Positions 1 to 7,723 are shown, counted from the first letter of the stretch. The stretch: DNA of 13,554 bases from JAQVHD01 sp035369485 (GCA_035369485.1 DAOSMC010000012.1:1-13554), one strand, 5' to 3'. A program made the numbers and translations. The notes: generated by a model from the letters alone, not told the origin.

Positions 1-494
1 TAGATGCAATTAATATTGATCTGAAATCGATGCAGGAAAAATTTTATCAAAAAATTTGTGGAGCATATCTAGAACCCGTGCTCAAAAATATTCAAAATTT
101 TTATGAAAAAGGCGTCTGGGTTGAATTAACAACATTGATTATTCCCAATGAAAATGATAGCGAAAAGGAATTGAAACAAATTGCTAAATTTATAGCTGAA
201 ATTGATCAGAATATCCCATGGCATATTTCCCGATTTTTTCCTTCTTATCAAATGGAAAATTATCCAATGACACCAATGAACACTTTGAAAAAAGCTTATG
301 AAATCGGAAAAGAAAATGGCCTTCATTTTGTCTATGCGGGAAATATTATTGAAGAATCTTTGGAAAATACTTATTGTCCAAAGTGTGGAGTTTTGCTAAT
401 TGAACGTCAAGGTTATAATATAAAAATAAAAGATGATTTTAGAAATGGTCGGTGCTTAAACTGCAAAGCCGCTATCAAGGGCGTTTGGAAATAA
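1..494 (+). CDS. amrS: AmmeMemoRadiSam system radical SAM enzyme, 5'-truncated by window edge
   Basis: This is the C-terminal part of a radical SAM protein of the AmmeMemoRadiSam family. The frame is open from the first base and enters as D-A-I-N-I-D-L-K-S, the conserved barrel strand of this family, so the ATG at 30 is internal and not the start. The SAM-cluster CxxxCxxC motif must lie upstream of the window. Visible family features are the C-G-A...P-V-L-x-N-I helix, the 'LTTLIIPNEND' strand, 'WHISRFFPSYQM', and a C-terminal zinc-ribbon-like tail (CPKCG ... CLNCKAAIKGVW). The stop lies 4 nt before the MEMO-like gene and the AMMECR1 gene follows, which is the standard three-gene association. 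The substrate of this enzyme is not established. The family call is confident; the function is unknown. Confidence 0.93.
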   Translation, partial: DAINIDLKSMQEKFYQKICGAYLEPVLKNIQNFYEKGVWVELTTLIIPNENDSEKELKQIAKFIAEIDQNIPWHISRFFPSYQMENYPMTPMNTLKKAYEIGKENGLHFVYAGNIIEESLENTYCPKCGVLLIERQGYNIKIKDDFRNGRCLNCKAAIKGVWK

Positions 495-498
495 TAAT

Positions 499-1275
499 AT
501 GAACATTCGACCACCTGTTGTTGCCGGACAATTTTATCCTGAAGATCCCCGCGAATTGAAAGAAACGATTCAGGAATTTTTAGATCAACAGCCGAAAGAT
601 TTGTTTATTCCCCAAAAAATAAGGGCATTGGTTGTGCCACATGCTGGCTATATTTATTCTGGACCCGTTGCGGCCGCAGCCTATCAAACGCTTCGGCTGT
701 CTCGTTTTGAACCTCAAAAAATTGTTTTGATTGGGCCATCGCATCACTTCCCCATTGCTGACTATATCACTTCTTCTTTTGATCAGTGGAAAACGCCTCT
801 AGGCAAAGTGCCTCAGATAAAAGTAACTCAAAATGAATGGACTGTGTTTGACCTTGCTTTTATGCCCGAGCATTCTCTTGAGGTACAATTACCATTTTTG
901 CAAACCATTCTTTCAAATTTCGAAATTTTTCCTATTTTAATTAACAACATTTCTCTTAGTGAAACATTAGCCAGAAAAATAAAAAGCTTGCTCGATGAAA
1001 AAACCCTCATCATCGTTAGTTCTGATTTAAGCCACTACAACCCATTGGCAATAACTCAAAAAATAGATAAACAAACTCAAGAAATTATTCTTCAGCTGAA
1101 AACAACTGAAGCCGAAAATATTGACGCTTGCGGAGCGGCGGGAATTTTAACTTTAATGCATCTAGCCAAAGACCTTCATTGGCAAAGAAAATTAATTTCT
1201 TATGCCACTTCTTATGATAGCAGCAACTATAAAGATGAAGTTGTCGGCTATGGTAGTTTTCTTTTTTATGAATAA
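499..1275 (+). CDS. amrB: AmmeMemoRadiSam system protein B (MEMO1-like)
   Basis: A 258-aa MEMO-family protein related to extradiol dioxygenases and human MEMO1. Visible motifs, in order: R-P-P-V-V-A-G-Q-F-Y-P at the N-terminus (4-14), VPHAGYIYSG with H48, GPSHH (79-83), the EHSLEVQLPFLQ segment (124-135), SSDLSHY (174-180), CGAAGILTL (211-219), and a C-terminal VVGYGSFLF. The histidines match the family metal-binding positions. The region that carries the metal-binding Cys in human MEMO1 here reads TSYDSSNY, so Asp240 probably replaces it, as is usual in bacterial members. Its biochemical role in bacteria is not established. No Shine-Dalgarno is visible. The last 8 nt overlap the start of the AMMECR1 gene, implying translational coupling. 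Confidence 0.95.
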   Translation: MNIRPPVVAGQFYPEDPRELKETIQEFLDQQPKDLFIPQKIRALVVPHAGYIYSGPVAAAAYQTLRLSRFEPQKIVLIGPSHHFPIADYITSSFDQWKTPLGKVPQIKVTQNEWTVFDLAFMPEHSLEVQLPFLQTILSNFEIFPILINNISLSETLARKIKSLLDEKTLIIVSSDLSHYNPLAITQKIDKQTQEIILQLKTTEAENIDACGAAGILTLMHLAKDLHWQRKLISYATSYDSSNYKDEVVGYGSFLFYE

Positions 1276-1849
1276 CTTTTCATTAACTGAAAAAGATAAA
1301 AAATTTCTTTTGGAACTGGCTCATCAAAGCATTCAATATTTTTTGCAACATCATAAAATCTTTGAAATCGATGAAGAAGAATTAAAAAATTATTCACCTG
1401 CCATCAAGCAAAAAAGAGGCTGTTTTGTCACCTTAACCATTGATGATGAACTCCGCGGCTGTATTGGCTGTTTTGAATCAAATAAACCCCTTTATCAAAC
1501 AGTAATAGAAATGGCTATAAGTGCTGCTTTTTTTGATTATCGCTTTTCTCCCTTATCTAAAGAGGAATCAAAACAAATCAAAATTGAGATTTCGATTTTA
1601 ACTCCGCCACGAGAACTTAAATATAATGATGCTGCAGATCTTCTGAAAAAATTAAAACCGCTAAAACACGGTGTTATTATTACAAAAGGCAATTATCAAG
1701 CCACTTATTTACCCCAAGTTTGGGAACAAATTCCCGGAAAAGAAGAATTCCTTAATTCTCTCTGTCTTAAAGCCGGATTGCCATTTGACTGCTGGAAAAA
1801 AGAAAAATTAAACGTTAAAATATACGAAGTCGAAAGTTTTAAAGAATAA
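1268..1849 (+). CDS. amrA: AmmeMemoRadiSam system protein A (AMMECR1 domain)
   Basis: A 193-aa AMMECR1-domain protein. The open frame extends upstream to 1202, but family alignment and the overlap ATGAATAA with the preceding stop place the start at 1268 (M-N-N-F-S-L-T). The diagnostic LRGCIG motif is at residues 62-67, preceded by RGCFVTLTIDD. It is followed by the 'AISAAFFDYRFSPLS' helix, 'HGVIITKGNYQATYLPQVW', and a C-terminal LCLKAGLPFDCW segment. Length and motif order are those of the complete single-domain bacterial protein. AMMECR1 has no proven enzymatic function; its fixed association with MEMO and the radical SAM protein suggests a shared modification pathway. The gene is likely cotranscribed with its neighbours on both sides, since the next gene begins 12 nt after its stop. 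Confidence 0.94.
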   Translation: MNNFSLTEKDKKFLLELAHQSIQYFLQHHKIFEIDEEELKNYSPAIKQKRGCFVTLTIDDELRGCIGCFESNKPLYQTVIEMAISAAFFDYRFSPLSKEESKQIKIEISILTPPRELKYNDAADLLKKLKPLKHGVIITKGNYQATYLPQVWEQIPGKEEFLNSLCLKAGLPFDCWKKEKLNVKIYEVESFKE

Positions 1850-1861
1850 ATTATAATCATC

Positions 1862-2191
1862 ATGGAAACAATCAATCTAAATGATTTTAAAAAGCTGGAT
1901 CTTCGCTTAGCTCAAATTATTGAAGCAGAGCGAGTGCCGGATACTAATAAATTGTTAAAATTAAAATTAGATCTTGGTGATGAAACTAGAGAAATTGTTT
2001 CGGGAATTGGTATGCAATATCATCCTGAAGACCTCATTGGAAAACAAATTGTTATTGTAGCAAATTTAGAGCCTAAAGTTTTTAAAGGAATAGAAAGTCA
2101 AGGGATGCTGCTGGCTGTAGTAAATAAAGATGGTGATATTTCTTTATTAATACCCGACAAACAAATGACGCCAGGCGATCGAATTCAATAA
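1862..2191 (+). CDS. Stand-alone MetRS beta-type tRNA-binding protein (EMAPII/Trbp111 OB fold)
   Basis: This 109-aa protein matches the C-terminal tRNA-binding domain of methionyl-tRNA synthetase, found here as a separate polypeptide. Recognisable segments are 'FKKLDLRLAQIIEAERVPDTNKLLKLKLDLGDE', 'REIVSGIG', 'LIGKQIVIVANLEPKVFKGIESQGMLLA' and 'LLIPDKQMTPGDRI'. In the family this domain dimerises and binds the tRNA elbow without sequence specificity, acting in trans on an aminoacyl-tRNA synthetase. The start has no Shine-Dalgarno. It lies 12 nt after the AMMECR1 gene and is probably the last gene of that operon. A CsaA-like or Arc1p-like role cannot be excluded. MetRS itself is not in the window. 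Confidence 0.88.
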   Translation: METINLNDFKKLDLRLAQIIEAERVPDTNKLLKLKLDLGDETREIVSGIGMQYHPEDLIGKQIVIVANLEPKVFKGIESQGMLLAVVNKDGDISLLIPDKQMTPGDRIQ

Positions 2192-2198
2192 CAACATC

Positions 2199-2226
2199 TT
2201 GACTTTACTAATAGAAACAATATAAT
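2199..2226 (+). promoter_or_regulatory. Sigma70-type promoter for the acidic-protein gene
   Basis: A -35 box TTGACT (2199-2204) and a perfect -10 box TATAAT (2221-2226) are separated by 16 nt. The predicted transcription start is near 2233, giving a leader of about 55 nt before the ATG at 2288. It lies 8 nt after the stop of the preceding gene, so the acidic-protein gene is probably an independent transcription unit. Confidence 0.75.
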
Positions 2227-2287
2227 CTTTAATCTGAACTCGCATTGTGTATTTTCTAAAACAAAAGGTCGTTTTTAACATTATCCT

Positions 2288-2494
2288 ATGAGCGTGCTTG
2301 CTCTTGAAGATTTACAAATCGTTAATTTAGCCAAAGAAGATGATGAGGACTTAGATGAATTAGAAGAGGATGTGGAAGAAGAAAAAGAAGAAGAGAAAGA
2401 TGATGATGATTTGGATGACTTTAACGAAGATGATATTGATGAAGATTTATTTAGTGACGACGATTTAGAAGAAGAAAGTGAAGAAGAATTATAA
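2288..2494 (+). CDS. Small, extremely acidic low-complexity protein, unknown function
   Basis: A 68-aa protein in which about 57% of residues are Asp or Glu. After a short hydrophobic/mixed N-terminus (M-S-V-L-A-L-E-D-L-Q-I-V-N-L-A-K) the rest is nearly all acidic, with spaced Leu/Phe/Ile residues (patterns such as DDxL, DDF, DDI, DEDLF). That pattern could form short amphipathic segments. It resembles the acidic tails of RNA polymerase delta or sigma proteins and other DNA- or RNA-mimicking tails, but no structured domain is visible and I do not recognise a family. An in-frame TAA at 2276 limits upstream extension. It is real rather than random: near-consensus promoter upstream, strong terminator directly downstream, making a single-gene unit likely to be well expressed. 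Function unknown. Confidence 0.7.
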   Translation: MSVLALEDLQIVNLAKEDDEDLDELEEDVEEEKEEEKDDDDLDDFNEDDIDEDLFSDDDLEEESEEEL

Positions 2495-2504
2495 TTAATA
2501 ATTT

Positions 2505-2538
2505 AAAAAGCCAGCCTTAAAAAGGCTGGCTTTTTTTT
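2505..2538 (+). terminator. Strong intrinsic terminator after the acidic-protein gene
   Basis: A GCCAGCC/GGCTGGC stem (2510-2516 with 2524-2530), extended by A/T pairs on the outside, with a 7-nt A/T loop, followed by eight T residues (2531-2538). The A-rich 5' flank could also give some termination in the opposite direction. It separates the acidic-protein unit from the PBP gene. Confidence 0.92.
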
Positions 2539-2568
2539 AAAAAAAGTTTATTATAAAAATAATACAAA

Positions 2569-5064
2569 ATGGTTAAAAGATTAACGGAATCAAGTTATAT
2601 TCCCAAGAAAAAAAGGCTTCGCAAAACTAATACCCGAAAAGCATTATTTATAGGTGTTGTTTTTTTATTTGTAGCTATTGTAATAGCCGGTATAGGCTAC
2701 ATTGTTTATCTTTATTACACTCTCCCCGATCCAGCTAATGTTGGCGAAACGATGATAAATCAATCAACTAAGATTTATGATCGAACAGGCGAAGTCCTGC
2801 TCTATGAAATCCACGGCGAAGAAAAACGAACAGTTATTGCCCTCAGTGATATTCCTCTCCATGTTCAAAAAGCTACTTTAGCTATTGAAGATGCCGAATT
2901 TTATCAACATCCCGCATTTAATTGGAAATCACTGGTGAGAGCGGTTTTTATTAATTTAAAAGAGGGTCGCTTTGCTCAGGGTGGCTCAACGATCACTCAA
3001 CAAGTTGTCAAAAATATTTATTTAACACCCGAAAAAACTATTCAAAGAAAAATAAAAGAAATTCTTTTAGCTGTGAAGTTAGAAGAACACTATACCAAAG
3101 ATCAAATTTTAGAAATGTATCTTAATCAAATCCCCTATGGCTCTAATGCCTATGGCATTGAAACTGCTGCCCAAACTTATTTTAACAAAAGCGCAAAAGA
3201 TTTGACGCTGGCTGAAGCAGCTATTCTTGCGGCTCTACCCCAAGCGCCAAGTTATTATTCGCCTTATGGCAATAACCAAAAAGAACTTTTTGATCGACAA
3301 AAATTAGTTTTGAAACGAATGTTAGATTTAGGATTTATTACTCAAGAAGAATATGATACAGCGGTAAATGAAAAAATTAAATTCGCTTATCGAATAGAAA
3401 AAATTAACGCTCCGCATTTTGTTATGTTTGTAAAGCAATATTTGGAGAATAAATACGGAACGGATTATGTAGAAAATGCTGGGTTAAAAGTTATAACTAC
3501 TCTTGATTGGGACCTTCAACAAATTGCCGAAAGAGTTGTTTATGAAGGTGCTTTAAGAAATGAAAAGCTTTATAAAGGAAAAAATGCGGCTTTAATTGCA
3601 CAAGATCCAAAAACAGGCCAAATTTTATCCATGGTAGGCTCTCGTGATTATTTTGATTTAGATGTTGATGGAAATTTTAATGTTATTACCGGCCATCGTC
3701 AACCAGGTTCATCTTTTAAACCTTTTGCTTATTTAACTGCCTTTGAAAAAGGATTGACGCCTGAAACGGTTGTTTTTGATCTTAAAACTGAATTTAATTC
3801 TAATTGTCCAGCTACGGCTGATGGCGATACGGATCGCTATGGTCTTAATTGTTATCATCCGCAAAATTTTGATTTGACGTTTAAGGGGCCTATTGATTTA
3901 AGACATGCTCTGGCTCAATCAATTAATGTCCCGGCGGTGAAAGTTCTTTACCTCGCTGGTATTAAAGACACTATTGCTACCGCACAAAAAATGGGCGTCA
4001 CTACACTTACTGATATCAATCGCTATGGCCTCTCTCTTGTTTTAGGCGGCGGAGATATTAAACCCTTGGATTTTGCAGAAGCTTATTCAGTTTTTGCTCA
4101 AGATGGCGTAAAACATCAGCAAGCAGCTATTTTAAAAATTGAAGATGCTAAAGGTTCTATTTTAGAAGAATACAAAGATGTAAGCGAACAAGTTATTGAT
4201 CCTCAATATATTCGTCTCATTAATAGCGTTCTTTCGGACAAAGAAGCACGTATTGGTTTATTTAACCCGGGCAATCAATTAGAAATTCCTGGCTATGAGG
4301 TGGCGGCCAAAACTGGCACAACTCAGGATTATCGAGATGCTTGGACTGTTGGTTATACGCCTTCGCTTGTCGCTATTGTTTGGGCTGGAAATAATGATTT
4401 TTCGGCAATGCAAAAAGGTGGTGGAAGTATTTTAGCGGCTGTACCTATTTGGCATAATTTTATGATCGAAGCTCTCAAAAAATACCAACCAGAAACCTTC
4501 CCCCAACCTGCCCCGACCAATCCAAATAAACCTGTTCTGCGCGGAGAATATATTGTTAATTTCAAAATTGGAGACATCATTTATCCTCAAATCCATAATA
4601 TTCTATTTTGGGTTAATAAAAATGATATTCTCGGACCATCACCATTAAACTTCAATGATCCTCAGGCTAATAATTGGGAATATCCCGTTACTCAATGGAT
4701 TCAAAATAATTTACCTAATCCTCAACAATACAACATCGTAATTCCTTATAATTATGCTGAACTTCCTCAAACAACACTGCAACCAACATTTTCAATAGAA
4801 TTTATTAATCCTAAAAATGGAGATTATATTACCGGCGGCGTTATCTATGTTGTATTAAACATTCAAACTACCAACCAAATAAAATCTTTACGGATCTATT
4901 TTAATGATAATCTGGTACGAGAAGATGTGGCTGGCAATGGCATTTATCAATTTCAATTTTCACCCCTCCAAATCGAAGATCAAAACCAACTCAAGGTTAA
5001 TATTTGTGATGTTCTCAATAGCTGTACTGAAAAAAGCATTGTTATCTTTAAGCAGCAAATTTAA
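2569..5064 (+). CDS. Class A penicillin-binding protein (peptidoglycan glycosyltransferase/transpeptidase)
   Basis: An 831-aa bifunctional PBP that polymerises and crosslinks peptidoglycan outside the membrane. A basic cytoplasmic tail (1-25) precedes one membrane anchor (about 26-50). The GT51 domain shows IEDAEFYQH with the likely catalytic Glu107, GGSTITQQVVKN, RKIKEILLAVKLE and the QILEMYLNQIPYGSNAYGIE motif. In 'EDxxFxxHxG' the final Gly is replaced by Ala (HPA). The transpeptidase domain has all three active-site motifs: S381-S-F-K384, S451-I-N453 and K581-T-G-T. After about residue 650 there is a Pro-rich linker and a C-terminal Ig-like beta domain (about 735-831) with a closely spaced Cys pair. 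No Shine-Dalgarno is present; a TATAAA at 2552-2557 would give a very short leader but has no good -35. It converges on the minus-strand ruvA operon with no gap. Confidence 0.96.
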   Translation: MVKRLTESSYIPKKKRLRKTNTRKALFIGVVFLFVAIVIAGIGYIVYLYYTLPDPANVGETMINQSTKIYDRTGEVLLYEIHGEEKRTVIALSDIPLHVQKATLAIEDAEFYQHPAFNWKSLVRAVFINLKEGRFAQGGSTITQQVVKNIYLTPEKTIQRKIKEILLAVKLEEHYTKDQILEMYLNQIPYGSNAYGIETAAQTYFNKSAKDLTLAEAAILAALPQAPSYYSPYGNNQKELFDRQKLVLKRMLDLGFITQEEYDTAVNEKIKFAYRIEKINAPHFVMFVKQYLENKYGTDYVENAGLKVITTLDWDLQQIAERVVYEGALRNEKLYKGKNAALIAQDPKTGQILSMVGSRDYFDLDVDGNFNVITGHRQPGSSFKPFAYLTAFEKGLTPETVVFDLKTEFNSNCPATADGDTDRYGLNCYHPQNFDLTFKGPIDLRHALAQSINVPAVKVLYLAGIKDTIATAQKMGVTTLTDINRYGLSLVLGGGDIKPLDFAEAYSVFAQDGVKHQQAAILKIEDAKGSILEEYKDVSEQVIDPQYIRLINSVLSDKEARIGLFNPGNQLEIPGYEVAAKTGTTQDYRDAWTVGYTPSLVAIVWAGNNDFSAMQKGGGSILAAVPIWHNFMIEALKKYQPETFPQPAPTNPNKPVLRGEYIVNFKIGDIIYPQIHNILFWVNKNDILGPSPLNFNDPQANNWEYPVTQWIQNNLPNPQQYNIVIPYNYAELPQTTLQPTFSIEFINPKNGDYITGGVIYVVLNIQTTNQIKSLRIYFNDNLVREDVAGNGIYQFQFSPLQIEDQNQLKVNICDVLNSCTEKSIVIFKQQI

Positions 5065-5083
5065 TCAAAAAATAATTTTGATT
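5063..5083. terminator. Weak AT-rich inverted repeat at the convergent gene ends
   Basis: AATCAAAA (5063-5070) and TTTTGATT (5076-5083) form an 8-bp stem with an AATAA loop at the junction where the PBP gene and the minus-strand DUF721 gene meet tail to tail. T-rich sequence follows on the plus strand. It is placed where a bidirectional terminator would be, but the stem has almost no GC and stability would be low, so this is tentative. Confidence 0.3.
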
Positions 5084-5340
5084 TTATTAATTTTAAAGCC
5101 TTTTTGAGCTAAGAAAAACCTTAACTCTTCCTCAAAAAATTTTAATTCATTTGCCTCAATGGCATTTTTTACTTTGATAGTTAAATTGTGATTAAAAAAA
5201 TTTATTTCTTCAACGCTAATCTGCTGGAGATGTTCTTTAAGAAATTCGGCAGTATAATTTATTACTGATATTTCTTTTATTTTTTGTTTAATACCGAGCT
5301 GATTTAATTTTTTATTAATAATTTTTTTAATATCATCCAT
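5065..5340 (-). CDS. DUF721 (DciA-like) small protein
   Basis: A 91-aa protein whose C-terminal half follows the DUF721 pattern: a short beta strand (N-H-N-L-T-I-K-V-K-N), a helix (A-N-E-L-K-F-F-E-E-E-L) and a final strand ending K-I-N-K-I-K-I-I-F. Members of this family include the helicase-loader DciA, but this is a minimal CPR-size version and helicase loading is only a possibility. The start at 5340 lies 1 nt after the archease stop (TAATATGG); an ATG at 5352 would add four residues and overlap archease. The stop codon is TGA, the only one in the window, which argues against UGA recoding. It is the last gene of the ruvA operon. Confidence 0.6.
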   Translation of the reverse strand: MDDIKKIINKKLNQLGIKQKIKEISVINYTAEFLKEHLQQISVEEINFFNHNLTIKVKNAIEANELKFFEEELRFFLAQKGFKINKIKIIF

Positions 5341-5341
5341 A

Positions 5342-5767
5342 TTAGATATCAAAAATTACGAGTGCTTCCCATGAATTGGATGCTTTCTGACTTACATAAG
5401 CTTCGTGATAAGTAACTGCCTTAATATCCTCGCCAAAACCCTCTACTTCATATCCTATTATTTTGCCTTTAAGGGAGTTCTCTGTTAGTCTTTCTATGAC
5501 TAAATTTTCAAAAACAGCATGATCAACATTCGAAAAATATAACACCTCGGAAAGAAAATCAATCAATAAAGCGGTGGGATCTAGGGAATTAATGTCAATG
5601 TTGTAAGCAATTTCTCTAACGTTACTTGCTTTTTGGGGCTTTAAAATTTGGGCCATTCCTAATAAAGCATTCTGAAAAATTTCTTCAAAAGAAGAACCAA
5701 AAATCATTAACCGAACATCTGCTGTATGAGGTAAAATTTTAAATTTTGGCTGTTGTTTCTGAACCAT
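5342..5767 (-). CDS. Archease
   Basis: A 141-aa archease-family protein. In characterised systems archease activates the RNA ligase RtcB by promoting guanylylation. Diagnostic features are HTADVRL near the N-terminus (H14, D17), the DPTALLIDFLSEVLY helix (63-77), the EDIKAVTYHEAYV strand (113-125), and a C-terminal VIFDI with the conserved terminal Asp. The frame is open further upstream, but family length and the HTAD position support the ATG at 5767, which overlaps the 3' end of the murE-like gene by 29 nt and implies coupling. RtcB is not encoded in the window, so whether this archease serves RNA repair or tRNA splicing cannot be judged. Confidence 0.93.
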   Translation of the reverse strand: MVQKQQPKFKILPHTADVRLMIFGSSFEEIFQNALLGMAQILKPQKASNVREIAYNIDINSLDPTALLIDFLSEVLYFSNVDHAVFENLVIERLTENSLKGKIIGYEVEGFGEDIKAVTYHEAYVSQKASNSWEALVIFDI

Positions 5768-7127
5768 CTTGTTGCAAAATTTTATGTAATTCTTCACGAG
5801 CGACCGCTCGATCATCCCACGGAATTCTTTTATCGTCTTTTATAATCATTACTCTTTCCGCTCCTTTACCGGTGATAATTAAACAATCTTCTGGTTGGCA
5901 TAAACGAAGCGCTTCGGCAATCGCTTTGCGCCTATCTTCTATAATCTGATATTTTTTGTTTTTATTTTTTACGCCTGCAGCAATATTTTCCATAATTTTT
6001 TTCGGATCTTCATCGTAAGGGTCTTCATCCGTAATAATAATTTCATCGCAATATTTAGCTGCTACCTCGCCCATTTTTGGCCTTTTCCACTTATCGCGAC
6101 CGCCACCCGTCGCACTTAAAACACAAACTAGGCGGCTTTGAGGGCTGGGAAGAAATTGAGTTCTTATCGTTTCATAAACCGCCATAAGAGAGTCTGGCGT
6201 GTGAGCAAAATCAATGAATACCTTAAATTTTTGACCTTCCGTAATTTCTTCAAATCGTCCGGGAATGCCTTCAAACCGACTCATTGCATCTTGAATAATG
6301 GACAAAGGAATACAAAATCCTTCTGCTGCACTTAAGGCCGCCAGTAAATTGTAAAGATTAAATTTCCCTTTTAGTGGTGAGAAAAAATCAAGATTTGATA
6401 ATTTGAATTGAATTCCTTCAGCTGATAATTTATAACTATCGGGTTTAAAAATCTTATCAACGCCTTTTGTTGATGATTTTTCAAGAGTAAAGCCTATTTT
6501 TTCATCAGCTTTATATTTCAAAAAACGATTGCTATAATCATCATCTAAATTAACTACCATTTTCTTTTTAACCGTACAATCCATTTTGCCTCGTTTATCA
6601 ACAATAGGAATATTTTTCCGCGGTTGATCTAATGCCGCAAAAAGTTTTTCTTTAGCCTCACAATATTTATTGATAGAACCTCCATGCGCTTCCAAATGTT
6701 CGGGCTGCAAATTTAAAAATATCGCCATATCAAAATTAATAAATTTATGACGAAATTGTTTAATTCCTTCAGAGGTTACTTCTAAAATCACATAGTAACA
6801 TTTTTGTTGTCTGCAATCAGCTAAAAATTTCTGAATGGCAAAACGGCCTGGCATGGTCATTTTTAAATCATTAACCCAGCTTTGCTTATTAATTTTAAAA
6901 CGCAATGAGTTAATCATTGCTGTTTTTTTACCATAAGATTCTAAAAAAGCGTTCAATAATTCAGCAACCGTAGTCTTTCCTTTTGTTCCAGTAATACCAA
7001 TCACAATTAAGTCTTTCGAAGGAAATCCATAATAAAAAGCAGCTAAAAAAACTAAACAATAATGATACCAATTGATTATTGTTTCGGGTACAATTTTTTT
7101 AATAATTTTTTTTAGCTTTTTAATCAT
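5739..7127 (-). CDS. murE: MurE-like Mur ligase (UDP-MurNAc-tripeptide synthetase type)
   Basis: A 462-aa Mur ligase, the ATP-dependent enzyme type that adds the third residue of the peptidoglycan stem peptide. The central domain starts almost at once: P-loop GTKGKTT at 47-53, the T-M-P-G-R-F substrate segment, the LEVTSEG motif (115-121), 'LNLQPEHLEAHG', and EAK (157-159) with the expected carbamylated lysine. The C-terminal domain has PGRFE (289-293), FIDFAHTPDSL, ATGGGRDKWKRP and ITGKGAERV. The usual N-terminal UDP-binding domain is missing; in its place are about 40 residues with a basic helix and a hydrophobic stretch (24-35) that could touch the membrane. The DAP-selective DNPR motif is replaced by DEDPYDEDP (367-375), so the third amino acid cannot be assumed to be mDAP. 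Its start abuts the ruvA stop with no gap. Confidence 0.88.
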   Translation of the reverse strand: MIKKLKKIIKKIVPETIINWYHYCLVFLAAFYYGFPSKDLIVIGITGTKGKTTVAELLNAFLESYGKKTAMINSLRFKINKQSWVNDLKMTMPGRFAIQKFLADCRQQKCYYVILEVTSEGIKQFRHKFINFDMAIFLNLQPEHLEAHGGSINKYCEAKEKLFAALDQPRKNIPIVDKRGKMDCTVKKKMVVNLDDDYSNRFLKYKADEKIGFTLEKSSTKGVDKIFKPDSYKLSAEGIQFKLSNLDFFSPLKGKFNLYNLLAALSAAEGFCIPLSIIQDAMSRFEGIPGRFEEITEGQKFKVFIDFAHTPDSLMAVYETIRTQFLPSPQSRLVCVLSATGGGRDKWKRPKMGEVAAKYCDEIIITDEDPYDEDPKKIMENIAAGVKNKNKKYQIIEDRRKAIAEALRLCQPEDCLIITGKGAERVMIIKDDKRIPWDDRAVAREELHKILQQDGSETTAKI

Positions 7128-7715
7128 TTAATCGCTATGATTCTTTTTTTCTCCTAGCAATTTTAAGGCGTTCTTCAGGCGCTCGTTTAATGGCAATTGT
7201 TTATTAGAGGCTTGTTTAATAATTCTTCTGATGTCTATTTTTGAATAACCTAAATCGAGCAAAGCGTCTTCTAATTCTAAATCTGCTTCTAATTCTTCTA
7301 TCGCTCCTTCTTCGGTGCTGATTTTTGATTTTAACTCGAGAATGATACGTTCAGCAGTTTTGCGTCCGATGCCAGGAGCTTTTGTTAGTACTTCTATTTT
7401 ATTACTTAAAATAGCCGCCTTAAGACTTTTTACCTCACTAAATCCCAAAAGAGCAAGTGCTGATTTTGGCCCAACGCCTGCTACTGAATTAAGTAGTTCA
7501 AAAAATTCTAATTCTTCTTGAGTCAAAAAACCGTAAAGTTCTAAGGCGTCTTCTTTAACATTTAAATAGACGAAAAATCTGATTTTTTCTTTTTGATTAC
7601 CAATCTGAGCCAATGTTTGAGGATGAACAAATATTTTAAAAGCAATATCTCCGCTTTTTAAAACAATAAATTTGGGCGCGAGTCGTACAACCTCGCCATC
7701 AATAAAATACATCAT
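7128..7715 (-). CDS. ruvA: Holliday junction branch-migration protein RuvA
   Basis: A 195-aa RuvA that binds four-way junctions and loads the RuvB motor. It has an N-terminal OB fold (1-62; starts M-M-Y-F-I-D-G-E-V, ends E-D-A-L-E-L-Y-G-F). Two helix-hairpin-helix motifs follow: LNSVAGVGPKSALALLG (75-91) and LTKAPGIGRKTAERIILELK (110-129). A flexible acidic linker leads to the C-terminal domain III (about 146-188) that contacts RuvB. Either of the first two methionines could start translation. It is the first gene of the minus-strand operon; the stop TAA is followed directly by the murE-like ATG. ruvB and ruvC are not in the window. The predicted promoter puts the transcription start within a few bases of the ATG, so the mRNA may be nearly leaderless. 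Confidence 0.97.
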   Translation of the reverse strand: MMYFIDGEVVRLAPKFIVLKSGDIAFKIFVHPQTLAQIGNQKEKIRFFVYLNVKEDALELYGFLTQEELEFFELLNSVAGVGPKSALALLGFSEVKSLKAAILSNKIEVLTKAPGIGRKTAERIILELKSKISTEEGAIEELEADLELEDALLDLGYSKIDIRRIIKQASNKQLPLNERLKNALKLLGEKKNHSD

Positions 7716-7723
7716 ATAATGTA

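Noticed and set aside
1202..1267. Upstream start for the AMMECR1 protein
   Set aside because: It would overlap amrB by 74 nt with no family similarity in the extension; the ATG at 1268 matches family length.
4353..4580. Minus-strand frame inside the PBP gene
   Set aside because: It lies wholly within a well-supported coding region, with no start context or recognisable motif.
5065..5067. UGA recoded as glycine, as in some CPR lineages
   Set aside because: The DUF721 gene ends in TGA at the expected family C-terminus, and no gene has internal in-frame TGA.
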